Source: Rhizobium etli 8C-3 (GTDB lineage: Bacteria > Pseudomonadota > Alphaproteobacteria > Rhizobiales > Rhizobiaceae). Taken from it: a DNA stretch of 64,000 bases. Position numbers and translations under genes: made by a program. A model generated the notes under the pieces. The model was given only the letters and a program-made list of their open reading frames with translations, was not told where the DNA came from and did no database searches. Below, in pieces: positions 28,426 to 36,545 of the stretch. Location: positions 2,917,001-2,981,000 of the forward strand of contig NZ_CP017241.1 of the NCBI RefSeq assembly GCF_001908375.1, in the 5' to 3' direction. Each line of letters begins with the position of its first letter. Within the stretch, counting starts at the first letter, position 1.

Positions 28426-28680
28426 TCACGCCGCCTTCACGGGCATGCAGCCCTGGGCCTTCAAGATACGTTTCGTCGACGCCGGATATCTGGCGAGCAT
28501 GGCGGCCGGACGCACCGGGCGGCAAGAAAACTCACCACCGCAATTGGGGCATTGGCCCTGAAGCACACCGTCGGCGCAATCAGCGCAGAAGGTGCACTCG
28601 AAAGTGCAGATCATCGCCTCGCGGCTTTCCGGCGGCAGGTCCTTGTCGCAGCATTCGCAGTTCGGACGAAGTTCGAGCAT
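28426..28680 (-). CDS. DUF1272 zinc-ribbon-like protein between ureA and ureB
   Basis: 84 residues from the ATG at 28680, with a strong GAGGAGG site five bases upstream. The N-terminal half is cysteine-rich (CECCDKDLP, then [13 protein letters not shown], then CPNCGGEF), the DUF1272 pattern, and should bind zinc; the remainder is a short basic helix. Function unknown. It is tightly packed in the urease operon (10 bases from both neighbours), so it is co-expressed with urease and a metal-related accessory role is conceivable. Confidence 0.85.
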   Translation of the reverse strand: MLELRPNCECCDKDLPPESREAMICTFECTFCADCADGVLQGQCPNCGGEFSCRPVRPAAMLARYPASTKRILKAQGCMPVKAA

Positions 28681-28690
28681 TGCGACCTCC

Positions 28691-28993
28691 TCAGCGGATC
28701 GGTTCGTGGACGGTGACGAGCTTGGTGCCATCCGGGAAGGTCGCTTCCACCTGCACATCATGGATCATCTCGGCGACGCCCTCCATCACCTGATGCCGGC
28801 CGATCACATGAGCGCCCGCTTCCATCAGTTCTGCGACCGGGCGGCCGTCACGGGCGCCTTCCACGACAAAGTCGGTGATCAGCGCGATCGCTTCGGGATG
28901 ATTGAGCTTCACACCGCGTTCCAGCCGGCGTCGCGCCACCATCGCCGCCATGGAAATCAGCAGCTTGTCTTTTTCTCTCGGAGTGAGGTTCAT
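28691..28993 (-). CDS. ureA: Urease subunit gamma
   Basis: 100 residues, the exact length of free UreA. Signature [13 protein letters not shown], then [20 protein letters not shown] and [28 protein letters not shown]. Forms the urease heterotrimer with UreB and UreC. It follows ureD by 22 bases and precedes the DUF1272 gene by 10. Confidence 0.97.
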   Translation of the reverse strand: MNLTPREKDKLLISMAAMVARRRLERGVKLNHPEAIALITDFVVEGARDGRPVAELMEAGAHVIGRHQVMEGVAEMIHDVQVEATFPDGTKLVTVHEPIR

Positions 28994-29015
28994 CGTCCAT
29001 CCATCTGCTTAGAAA

Positions 29016-29837
29016 CTAGAGATTCCAGACTTTCGGCACAGGCGCACCGTTGCGCAAGGCGGAAATGACCGGGATCAGGATTTTTCTGAGAACAAAGCCG
29101 TCAGCGGCTGCAGCGCGCACGACGAGCTTGCCGTTCCAGGCGCTGGCGCCTGCCGCATGTCCGTCGAGCAGTGGGCGCATTTTCGCGAGATAGGCTTCTG
29201 CAAGGGGCCCGGCATAAAGCAAGGTTGCAAAAGCCACCTGCCCACCGAGGACGGGCTGGCGAGCAGTCAGCGCGCCGATCGCGCCGTCAAGCCGCAACTC
29301 CTCGGCATGGATCAGCTTGCCAGCGCGCCTGATCCGCCAGCGATCACGGAAAAGGCCGGTCTCCATCTTCTCTCCCATCGCCTTGCGGCCGAGCAGGATC
29401 GCCTCGACGGCCAGGAATTGCGCCGTCTCGCTTAGATCGACGTCGAGGCGACGCGACAGCGAAGCGCGATCGAACAGGATCGTCTCCTGCGGCAGCCAGT
29501 CGACCCGTGCATCTGCACCGACCGCGATCGTTGTCGTCACTTCGGCCGTTCCAGCGGACGCCTTGTAGATCTTCTCGCAGGCCTGTGTCGTCACGTCGAT
29601 ACGCGTCATCGGGCCTGCAACGACGCTCCAGTTCATCTCGTCGCCGCCGGTGAGCCCGCCCGCCGTATTGATGATGACGGCCTCCATGGAAGCATCGAAA
29701 GTCTGCGGCAGGCGTATCTTGGCGGCACCTTCCTGATAGAGTTCGCGGATGCGCGTGCGCCCGTCAAGCAGCTTGGCCGAAAGGTGCCCGCGCCCCTGCG
29801 CCCTTTGTGGCCTGGTGTTTGCCGCCGCGATCGTCAT
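29016..29837 (-). CDS. ureD: Urease accessory protein UreD
   Basis: 273 residues with the UreD/UreH landmarks [38 protein letters not shown] and the C-terminal [19 protein letters not shown] helix. UreD binds apo-urease and holds UreF and UreG; it is proposed to form the channel that passes nickel. It is the first gene of the ure segment and lies 162 bases after urtE, so urea import and urease are probably transcribed in series or from a nearby second promoter. Confidence 0.95.
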   Translation of the reverse strand: MTIAAANTRPQRAQGRGHLSAKLLDGRTRIRELYQEGAAKIRLPQTFDASMEAVIINTAGGLTGGDEMNWSVVAGPMTRIDVTTQACEKIYKASAGTAEVTTTIAVGADARVDWLPQETILFDRASLSRRLDVDLSETAQFLAVEAILLGRKAMGEKMETGLFRDRWRIRRAGKLIHAEELRLDGAIGALTARQPVLGGQVAFATLLYAGPLAEAYLAKMRPLLDGHAAGASAWNGKLVVRAAAADGFVLRKILIPVISALRNGAPVPKVWNL

Positions 29838-29999
29838 TCCATCCCCTTTGTGCCTTCGCCGTTTGCCCGGCCGTTCTCATTCAATGCCGCAAATAACTGA
29901 AAGCAAGCAATTTTTATGCCGCCTGCCGATCTCAAAGGAACGGCGGCAGACGCGGCTGCTCAGGAAATGGAAGCTGCCTTGGAAAGCGGCATATGCCGT

Positions 30000-30695
30000 T
30001 CAGACGGTCAGGTGGCGCCTGGCCTCGGGCGTATCGAGCGTTTCTGCCGACCCCTCGTGGACGACCTCGCCGCGGTCCATGATGTAGACGTAGTCGCCAA
30101 GCTCACGGCAGAAGTCGAGATACTGCTCCACGAGCAGGATTGCCATGCCGGTTGAATCGCGCAGATAGCGGATCGCCCGGCCGATGTCCTTGATGATCGA
30201 CGGCTGGATGCCTTCGGTCGGCTCGTCCAGCACCAGGATCTTCGGCCGCGTCACCATCGCCCGGCCGATTGCCAATTGCTGCTGCTGGCCGCCAGAAAGA
30301 TCGCCGCCGCGACGCGACAACATCGACCTCAGCACCGGGAAGAGGCTGAAGATATCGTCGGGGATGTTGCGGTCGCGGCGGCCAAGCGGAGCAAAGCCGG
30401 TTTCAAGATTTTCCTTGACGGTGAGCAGCGGGAAAATCTCGCGCCCCTGCGGCACATAGCCGATACCCTGCTTGGCGCGCGCATAAGGCGGCATGCCGTT
30501 CAACGCCACGTCATTGAAGCTCACCGTTCCGGCCGAGAGCGGATGCTGGCCGGTGACGGCGCGGAGAAGAGAGCTCTTCCCCACACCGTTCCGCCCCAGC
30601 ACGCAAGTGATCTTGCCCATCTGCGCCTTGATCGAGATGCCGCGCAACGCTTGTGCGGCGCCATAATGAAGGTTTGCGTTTTCAACTGTCAGCAT
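30000..30695 (-). CDS. urtE: Urea ABC transporter ATP-binding protein UrtE
   Basis: 231 residues of the LivF class. Walker A GRNGVGKSS, signature LSGGQQQQ, Walker B ILVLDEPTEGIQPSI and H-loop LLVEQYLDF are complete. The DEPTEGIQPSII sequence and the run with urtA-D mark it as UrtE. It pairs with UrtD to power urea import through UrtBC. About 220 bases, including a palindromic element, separate it from urtD. Confidence 0.95.
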   Translation of the reverse strand: MLTVENANLHYGAAQALRGISIKAQMGKITCVLGRNGVGKSSLLRAVTGQHPLSAGTVSFNDVALNGMPPYARAKQGIGYVPQGREIFPLLTVKENLETGFAPLGRRDRNIPDDIFSLFPVLRSMLSRRGGDLSGGQQQQLAIGRAMVTRPKILVLDEPTEGIQPSIIKDIGRAIRYLRDSTGMAILLVEQYLDFCRELGDYVYIMDRGEVVHEGSAETLDTPEARRHLTV

Positions 30696-30729
30696 GAGGC
30701 CGCCTCCTGGCGCGTTGCGGGTTCAAAGA

Positions 30730-30874
30730 TTTCTCCCCAACCGTTCGCACGAGAGGCGGTGGCTGACTTGGAGCTACCGTCTTGGTTTCCATCAACCCGC
30801 AAAGGCGGACGATCACGGCAATGAGCGAGCGACCCGGTTAAACTCCTCCCTCCTTTGCGAAGGGGTTGGGGAAA
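30730..30874. repeat. Intergenic inverted-repeat element between urtD and urtE
   Basis: The gap inside the urt operon is bounded by TTTCTCCCCAACC at 30730-30742 and GGTTGGGGAAA at 30864-30874, inverted with one mismatch. A CCTCCCTCCTTTGCGAAGG hairpin-like run lies next to the right arm. The layout suggests a mosaic palindromic repeat inserted between co-oriented genes. No coding frame. Confidence 0.4.
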
Positions 30875-30913
30875 GCACAAAGCCCCACCAACGACAAACA
30901 GATCAATCATCCT

Positions 30914-31669
30914 TCAGCGCCCCAAATAATTCTCGATCACCTTCGCATCGGAACTCACGAAATCGATCGATCCCTCGGCAAGCACGGACCCTTCCGCCAG
31001 GCAGGTGACCTTTACGCCGAGGTCGCGGATGAAGCCCATGTCGTGCTCGACGACGACGACGGAGCGGGTCTTGGCGATTTCCCGCAGCAGGATTGCCGTC
31101 TCCACGGTTTCGGCATCGGTCATGCCGGCAACCGGCTCGTCGACCAGCAGCAGCTTCGGCTCCTGTGCAAGCAGCATGCCGATCTCCAGCCATTGCTTCT
31201 GCCCGTGAGACAGACTGGCTGCCAGATCGCCGCTGCGATTCGTCAGCCGCACGGTCTTCAAGATTTCCTCGATGCGCGCCTTGTCTTCAGACGAGAGGCG
31301 ATAAAAGAGCGTCGGGAAAACGCCGCGCTTGCGATTGAGTGCCAGCTCCAGATTGTCCCAGACCGTATGGCTTTCGAAGACCGTGGGCTTCTGGAATTTG
31401 CGGCCTATGCCGAGTTGGGCGATATCGGCTTCATCTTTCTTCGTGAGGTCGATATCGCCGTTGAAATAAACCTCGCCCTCATCGGGCCGCGTCTTGCCGG
31501 TGATGATGTCCATCATCGTCGTCTTGCCGGCACCGTTGGGGCCGATGATGGCGCGAAGCTCGCCGGGCTCGATGACGATCGAAAGCGAGTTCAGCGCTTT
31601 GAAGCCGTCGAAGGACACCGAGACGTTGTTGAGGTAGAGCACGCTGTTGGGTTTGATATCCGGTATCAT
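30914..31669 (-). CDS. urtD: Urea ABC transporter ATP-binding protein UrtD
   Basis: 251 residues of the LivG class. Walker A GPNGAGKTT, a signature reduced to LSHGQKQW (typical of UrtD), Walker B LLLVDEPVAGMTDAE, and the H-loop VVEHDMGF are visible. It begins 7 bases after the urtC stop. Works with UrtE in the inner-membrane urea importer. Confidence 0.95.
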   Translation of the reverse strand: MIPDIKPNSVLYLNNVSVSFDGFKALNSLSIVIEPGELRAIIGPNGAGKTTMMDIITGKTRPDEGEVYFNGDIDLTKKDEADIAQLGIGRKFQKPTVFESHTVWDNLELALNRKRGVFPTLFYRLSSEDKARIEEILKTVRLTNRSGDLAASLSHGQKQWLEIGMLLAQEPKLLLVDEPVAGMTDAETVETAILLREIAKTRSVVVVEHDMGFIRDLGVKVTCLAEGSVLAEGSIDFVSSDAKVIENYLGR

Positions 31670-31675
31670 GGCCGC

Positions 31676-32839
31676 TCACTCCGCTGCCTGGATTTTCGCG
31701 TCGACGCCTTCTTCCTGAAAAGCAGGCGGCGCCGTTTCCGTCCTCGACTTCTTCTTGCCGAGGAATTGGGCGATCGTGCCGACGATACCTTTCGGCAGGA
31801 ACAGCGTGACGGCAACGAAGAGACCGCCGAGCGCAAAGAGCCAGAACTCAGGAAAAAGTCCGGTGAAGATGGTTTTGCCGCCATTGACCAGAATCGCACC
31901 GATAATCGGCCCGATCAGCGTCGAGCGGCCGCCGACGGCCGTCCAGATGACGACCTCGATGGAGTTTGCCGGTGCGAATTCTCCAGGATTGATGATGCCG
32001 ACCTGCGGCACGTAGAGCGCGCCTGCAATGCCCGCCATCATCGCCGAGACGACAAAGGTGAAGAGCTTGAAGTGTTCGACGCGGTAGCCGAGGAAGCGCG
32101 TCCGGCTTTCCGCATCGCGCACACCGACCAGCACCTTGCCGAACTTCGAACGCACGATGGCCGAAGCAATCAGCAGGGACAGCGCCAGGAGGGTTGCGGT
32201 CGCGGCGAAGAGCGCTGCGCGCGTTCCGTCGGCCTGTACGTTGAAGCCGAGGATGTCCTTGAAGTCGGTCATGCCGTTATTGCCGCCGAAGCCCATGTCG
32301 TTGCGGAAGAAGGCAAGCAGCAGCGCATAGGTCATGGCCTGGGTGATGATCGACAGATAGACGCCGTTCACTCTGCTCCGGAAGGCGAACCAGCCGAAGA
32401 CGAAGGCGAGCAGCCCAGGCACCACCAGCACCATCAGCGCTGCAAACCAGAACTGGTCGAAGCCGTACCAGAACCAGGGCAGTTCTTTCCAGTTCAGAAA
32501 CACCATGAAGTCGGGCAGGATCGGGTCGCCATAAACGCCGCGCGACCCGATCTGGCGCATCAGATACATGCCCATCGCATAACCGCCGAGTGCGAAGAAG
32601 GCGCCGTGACCGAGCGAAAGGATGCCGCAAAAACCCCAGACCAGGTCGAGTGCCAGGGCCAACAAAGCATAGGTGAGGTACTTGCCGAACAGCGCCATGA
32701 TGTAGGTCGGGATATGCAATGTATTGTCCGGACCCGTCATGAGGTTCAGAACCGGCACCAGCACGGCGACCGTGAGCAGAATGGCGACGGCAATGGAAAT
32801 CTTGCGATCGAGAGACCGGAGAAGGAAGGCCGTAATCAT
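31676..32839 (-). CDS. urtC: Urea ABC transporter permease UrtC
   Basis: 387 residues of the LivM type with about ten membrane helices. The core motif LVGVRDAESRTRFLGYRVEHFKLFTFVVSAMMAGIAGALYVPQVG is the ATPase-contact loop region. It starts at an ATG overlapping the urtB stop by four bases (ATGA), so the two permeases are translationally coupled. A short charged tail (KKKSRTETAP...) ends the protein in the cytoplasm. Confidence 0.95.
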   Translation of the reverse strand: MITAFLLRSLDRKISIAVAILLTVAVLVPVLNLMTGPDNTLHIPTYIMALFGKYLTYALLALALDLVWGFCGILSLGHGAFFALGGYAMGMYLMRQIGSRGVYGDPILPDFMVFLNWKELPWFWYGFDQFWFAALMVLVVPGLLAFVFGWFAFRSRVNGVYLSIITQAMTYALLLAFFRNDMGFGGNNGMTDFKDILGFNVQADGTRAALFAATATLLALSLLIASAIVRSKFGKVLVGVRDAESRTRFLGYRVEHFKLFTFVVSAMMAGIAGALYVPQVGIINPGEFAPANSIEVVIWTAVGGRSTLIGPIIGAILVNGGKTIFTGLFPEFWLFALGGLFVAVTLFLPKGIVGTIAQFLGKKKSRTETAPPAFQEEGVDAKIQAAE

Positions 32840-34455
32840 GCTTCCACCGCCCTTCCTTTGAGTGCGAAGAGCCCGCGCGGACGCTTCTGGATGAAAAGGA
32901 TGATGAGGACGAGCACGAGGATCTTGCCGAGCACCGCGCCGGCGAAGGGCTCGAGGAACTTGTTGACGACGCCGAGCGACAACGCGCCCACCAACGTGCC
33001 CCAAAGATTGCCGACGCCGCCGAAGACCACGACCATGAAGCTGTCGATGATGTAGCTCTGGCCAAGGTTCGGCGAGACGTTGTCGATCTGCGAGAGCGCT
33101 ACACCCGCCATGCCGGCGATGCCGGAGCCGAGCGCGAAGGTGAAGGCATCGACCCAACCGGTGCGGATTCCCATCGACGAAGCCATGCGGCGGTTCTGCG
33201 TGACCGCGCGCATCTGCAGACCGAAGTCGGAGCGCTTCAAGAGCAGCAGCAACGTCACGAAGACCATCATTGAAAAGACGATGATCCACATGCGGTTCCA
33301 AGTGATTGACAGCCCGCCGAGTTCGAAGGCGCCGGACATCCAGCTTGGATTGCGCACTTCGCGATTGGTCGGGCCGAAGATCGTGCGAACCGCCTGCTGC
33401 AGGATAAGCGATACGCCCCATGTCGCCAGCAACGTTTCGAGCGGGCGGCCGTAAAGATAACGGATGACCATGCGCTCAATGACGAGGCCGACGAAGCCAG
33501 TGAAGACAAAGGCCGCCGGAATCGCAATCACCAGCGAATAGGTTGCAAGTTGGGGAAAGCTCGATGCGATGTGTTCCTGCACGACATAGGTAGTGTAAGC
33601 GCCGATCATCACCATTTCGCCATGGGCCATGTTGATGACGCCCATGACACCGAAGGTGATGGCAAGCCCGATTGCCGCCAGCAGCAGCACCGAGCCGAGC
33701 GACAGGCCGTACCAGACGTTCTGCACGATATCCCAGAGCGCCAGGTTGCGCTTGATACTGGCGATATTGGCCTCGATGCCGGCCTTCAGGTCGTCGGGTG
33801 CAGTCTCCATCGCGGTGGTCAGGATGGTGAGTGCGTTGCGGTCTCCGCGAGCCGCGATTGTATCGATCGCCGACTTCTTGTCTTCGGCGCTGACATCGCT
33901 CTTCAGCATCATGACGGCGCGGGCCGCTTCCATCGTATTCTTGATTTCGGCATCTTTTTCATCGGCGAGTGCCGCGTTCAGAAGCTGAAGATTGGAAGGG
34001 TCGGAATCCTTCAGCAGCCCCTGAGCGGCTGCAAGCCTTGCGGAACGGTCCGGGCTCAGCAGCGTCAGCGTGCTCATGGCGCTGGCGATCACGCCACGCA
34101 GGGAATTGTTGATCTTGACCTTGGACATGTAGTCGGGATCGATATCGGCGACAGCCTGGCCGGTGATCGGGTCGGAATAGGTCGGCTCGTCGTCGGTGCC
34201 ACCCAGCAGGAGAACTGGCCCGCCTTCTTCGGAATTCACGTAAAGCTGGCCGTCGCTCAGCTGCTGCAGGATCTGGCCGACGTGCAGATCTCCTGAAGCC
34301 ACAAGAGCCTTGATGGCGGCTTCGCGCTCCTGAAAGCCGCCGGCACCGAGCGCATCGACAAGAGCGTGGACATCGTCCTGGGCCTCGAGCGCCGTGGCGA
34401 AGGCCGGCAGGGCAAGGCAGATCGTCAGAAGGAAAATCTTGATGGCGCGAAACAT
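32836..34455 (-). CDS. urtB: Urea ABC transporter permease UrtB
   Basis: 539 residues from the ATG at 34455. A signal-like first helix (residues 1-20) is followed by a roughly 220-residue soluble periplasmic region with HEAT-like, Ala-rich helices (DDVHALVDALGAGGFQEREAAIKALVASGD), then the LivH-type permease with eight helices (VWYGLSLGSVLLLAAIGLAITFGVMGVINMAHGE). The long periplasmic extension distinguishes UrtB from LivH. It couples to UrtC by stop-start overlap. Confidence 0.94.
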   Translation of the reverse strand: MFRAIKIFLLTICLALPAFATALEAQDDVHALVDALGAGGFQEREAAIKALVASGDLHVGQILQQLSDGQLYVNSEEGGPVLLLGGTDDEPTYSDPITGQAVADIDPDYMSKVKINNSLRGVIASAMSTLTLLSPDRSARLAAAQGLLKDSDPSNLQLLNAALADEKDAEIKNTMEAARAVMMLKSDVSAEDKKSAIDTIAARGDRNALTILTTAMETAPDDLKAGIEANIASIKRNLALWDIVQNVWYGLSLGSVLLLAAIGLAITFGVMGVINMAHGEMVMIGAYTTYVVQEHIASSFPQLATYSLVIAIPAAFVFTGFVGLVIERMVIRYLYGRPLETLLATWGVSLILQQAVRTIFGPTNREVRNPSWMSGAFELGGLSITWNRMWIIVFSMMVFVTLLLLLKRSDFGLQMRAVTQNRRMASSMGIRTGWVDAFTFALGSGIAGMAGVALSQIDNVSPNLGQSYIIDSFMVVVFGGVGNLWGTLVGALSLGVVNKFLEPFAGAVLGKILVLVLIILFIQKRPRGLFALKGRAVEA

Positions 34456-34512
34456 GGGCTCTCTCGCCTGGCTTGTCGTTGGCCTTGTGGGCGGCAATCG
34501 CTCGGGACTGGA

Positions 34513-34543
34513 CTTCCGCCCGGACAAGGGATCCGGACGGAAG
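34513..34543 (-). terminator. Intercistronic hairpin between urtA and urtB
   Basis: CTTCCG-C-CCGGA pairs with TCCGG-A-CGGAAG around an eight-base loop. Without a T-run it is more likely an RNA-stabilising or attenuating hairpin after the highly expressed binding-protein gene than a full terminator. Confidence 0.55.
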
Positions 34544-34574
34544 GCTTCAGGCAGTCAACGGACCGGGTTCGTAC

Positions 34575-35867
34575 TCAGGAGCCCTTGCCGCCGCACTTGC
34601 CCGTTGCAACGTTGAAGTTGCCGCAGTTCATGGGCTTGCGCCAATCGGAGATCAGGTCCTTGGAGTCCGGCAGGAAGTCGGACCATTCGTCGCCGACGAC
34701 GGCTGACGTTTCCTGGACTATTTCGAACTGGCCATCGGCCTGGATTTCGCCAATCAGCACCGGCTTGGTTATGTGGTGGTTCGGCATAACGGTGGCATAG
34801 CCGCCGGAGAGGTTCGGAACCGTGGTGCCGATGATGCTGTCGAGAACCTTGTCGGTATCGGTCGTTCCGGCCGCCTGGACAGCCTTGACCCATGCATTGA
34901 AGCCGATATAGGCGGCTTCCATGGGATCGTTGGTCACGCGCTTGTCGTTCTTGGTGAAGGCGTGCCATTCCTTGATGAACTTCTTGTTGGCCGGGCTTTC
35001 GACCGACTCGAAGTAGTTCCAGGCTGCGAGGTGACCGACGAGCGGCTTGGTGTCGAGACCGGCAAGCTCTTCTTCGCCGACGGAGAAGGCGACGACCGGG
35101 ATGTCGGTTGCCTTGATGCCCTGGTTGCCCAGTTCCTTGTAGAAGGGAACATTGGCGTCGCCGTTGATGGTGGAGACGACGGCTGTCTTCTTGCCGGACG
35201 AGCCGAACTCCTTGATCTTGGAGACTTCCGTCTGCCAGTCGGAGAAGCCGAAGGGCGTGTAGTTGACGATGATGTCTTCCTTCGGGATACCCTTGGATAC
35301 GAGGTAGGCTTCCAGGATCTTGTTGGTGGTGCGCGGATAGACGTAGTCGGTGCCTTCAAGCACGAAGCGCTTAACACCTTCCTTTTCCATCAGGTAGTCG
35401 ACAGCCGGGATCGCCTGCTGGTTCGGAGCAGCGCCCGTATAGAAGATATTGCGCGAAGACTCTTCGCCTTCATACTGAACCGGATAGAAGAGCAACGAGT
35501 TCAGCTCTTCGAAAACGGGCAGGACCGACTTGCGCGAAGACGAGGTCCAGCAACCGAAGACGGCCGCAACCTTGTCCTTTTCGATCAGCTCGCGTGCCTT
35601 TTCGGCAAACAGCGGCCAATCGGAGGCTGGATCGACGACAACCGCTTCCAGCTTCTTGCCGAGAAGGCCACCCTTTTTGTTCTGCTCGTCGATGAGCATA
35701 AGCATGGCATCTTTCAGCGTCGTTTCGGAGATGGCCATGGTACCGGAGAGCGAATGCAGAACGCCGACCTTGATCGTGTCGGCGGCGGCTGCGGCTCCGT
35801 GGAAGGCGGCTGACGCCGCCATGACGGCGCCAAGCGCGGCGCCCGTTACATAGGACTTGAGATTCAT
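34575..35867 (-). CDS. urtA: Urea ABC transporter substrate-binding protein UrtA
   Basis: 430 residues with a Sec signal peptide (residues 1-28, ending AAAAA). The mature part opens DTIKVGVLHSLSGTMAISETTLKDA, typical of the UrtA/FmdD branch of Leu/Ile/Val-type binding proteins. AAVFGCWTSSSRKSVLPVFEELNSLLFYPVQYEGEE is the UrtA-specific ligand-cleft region. It captures urea in the periplasm. The start has GGAG nine bases upstream. It leads urtABCDE and faces, across 680 bases, the NCS1-histidine-kinase gene. Confidence 0.96.
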   Translation of the reverse strand: MNLKSYVTGAALGAVMAASAAFHGAAAAADTIKVGVLHSLSGTMAISETTLKDAMLMLIDEQNKKGGLLGKKLEAVVVDPASDWPLFAEKARELIEKDKVAAVFGCWTSSSRKSVLPVFEELNSLLFYPVQYEGEESSRNIFYTGAAPNQQAIPAVDYLMEKEGVKRFVLEGTDYVYPRTTNKILEAYLVSKGIPKEDIIVNYTPFGFSDWQTEVSKIKEFGSSGKKTAVVSTINGDANVPFYKELGNQGIKATDIPVVAFSVGEEELAGLDTKPLVGHLAAWNYFESVESPANKKFIKEWHAFTKNDKRVTNDPMEAAYIGFNAWVKAVQAAGTTDTDKVLDSIIGTTVPNLSGGYATVMPNHHITKPVLIGEIQADGQFEIVQETSAVVGDEWSDFLPDSKDLISDWRKPMNCGNFNVATGKCGGKGS

Positions 35868-36025
35868 CTGGTTGAACTCCCCTCTTCTTGTTCCGCAACA
35901 GGCCGGAAACTGAAATTAACCGTTGCTTAAAGAACTATCGGGGGCTGCTGCGCAAAACCGTATACGCAATATGACGTAGGGGTGGGGGCGAAATGGGCAG
36001 GTCGGCACGGCAATGGCCTTCAGGG

Positions 36026-36369
36026 TCACCGCTGCCATGCAGCCGTCGAGGCGCGGGTTAGTCGCGCAGGGCCCATGTTGGCCCAGCTACTGTCCTTGAT
36101 GGTGAGCGTCACCCCGGTCGGGCCGCAGGCAACGGCTGCCCAATGGCGCTTCAGGCTGGCCTTATCGAAGGTGCCGGTGACGGAACCCGCCTTCAAGAAC
36201 TCGATCCTCGTTCCCCGGGCACCGTTTTACGTGCCGTAGCCGTCTCGGCGGCAAAGACGTTGAGCCGACCATAGCCTTCCGCGTCGTCGCCGGCCGACTG
36301 GGCACTTGCAAGCGACGGCATGACGATCAGAAGAACGAAGAGCGCGGTGGACAACCGGCGATAGCGCAA
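36026..36369 (-). pseudogene. Decayed gene for a small secreted protein
   Basis: One minus-strand frame gives a signal peptide (LSTALFVLLIVMPSLASAQ) and then YGRLNVFAAETATA before stopping near 36193. A second frame continues with coherent sequence (RIEFLKAGSVTGTFDKASL, then KRHWAAVACGPTGVTL) to a stop at 36026. Loss of one base near 36205 would join them into a roughly 115-residue periplasmic protein. The only start codon near the signal peptide is TTG at 36369. Function not recognised. It lies between urtA and the divergent kinase. Confidence 0.45.
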
Positions 36370-36545
36370 GACAGACGTCGTGGATTTCCGTATTCCAGGA
36401 AGGAATGGCGGACCAATAGGATTTGCGCGTTCCAAAAATATGGATGTTTGGTGAACTTGCGGCGTTGCACCTCTTGCGTTTTCCGTCATTCCTGCCAAAG
36501 CTGCCTATTCAATGATCACTTTATCGAGAACGCTAGAAAATAGGC

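Noticed and set aside
30866..33055. Long plus-strand open frame opposite urtD, urtC and urtB (about 729 codons)
   Set aside because: It overlaps three well-supported transporter genes; its Asp/Arg/His-rich composition is typical of reverse-frame artefacts.
35868..36025. Sigma-54 promoter upstream of urtA
   Set aside because: I looked for GG-N10-GC with the correct -24/-12 spacing on the minus strand and found no convincing match.
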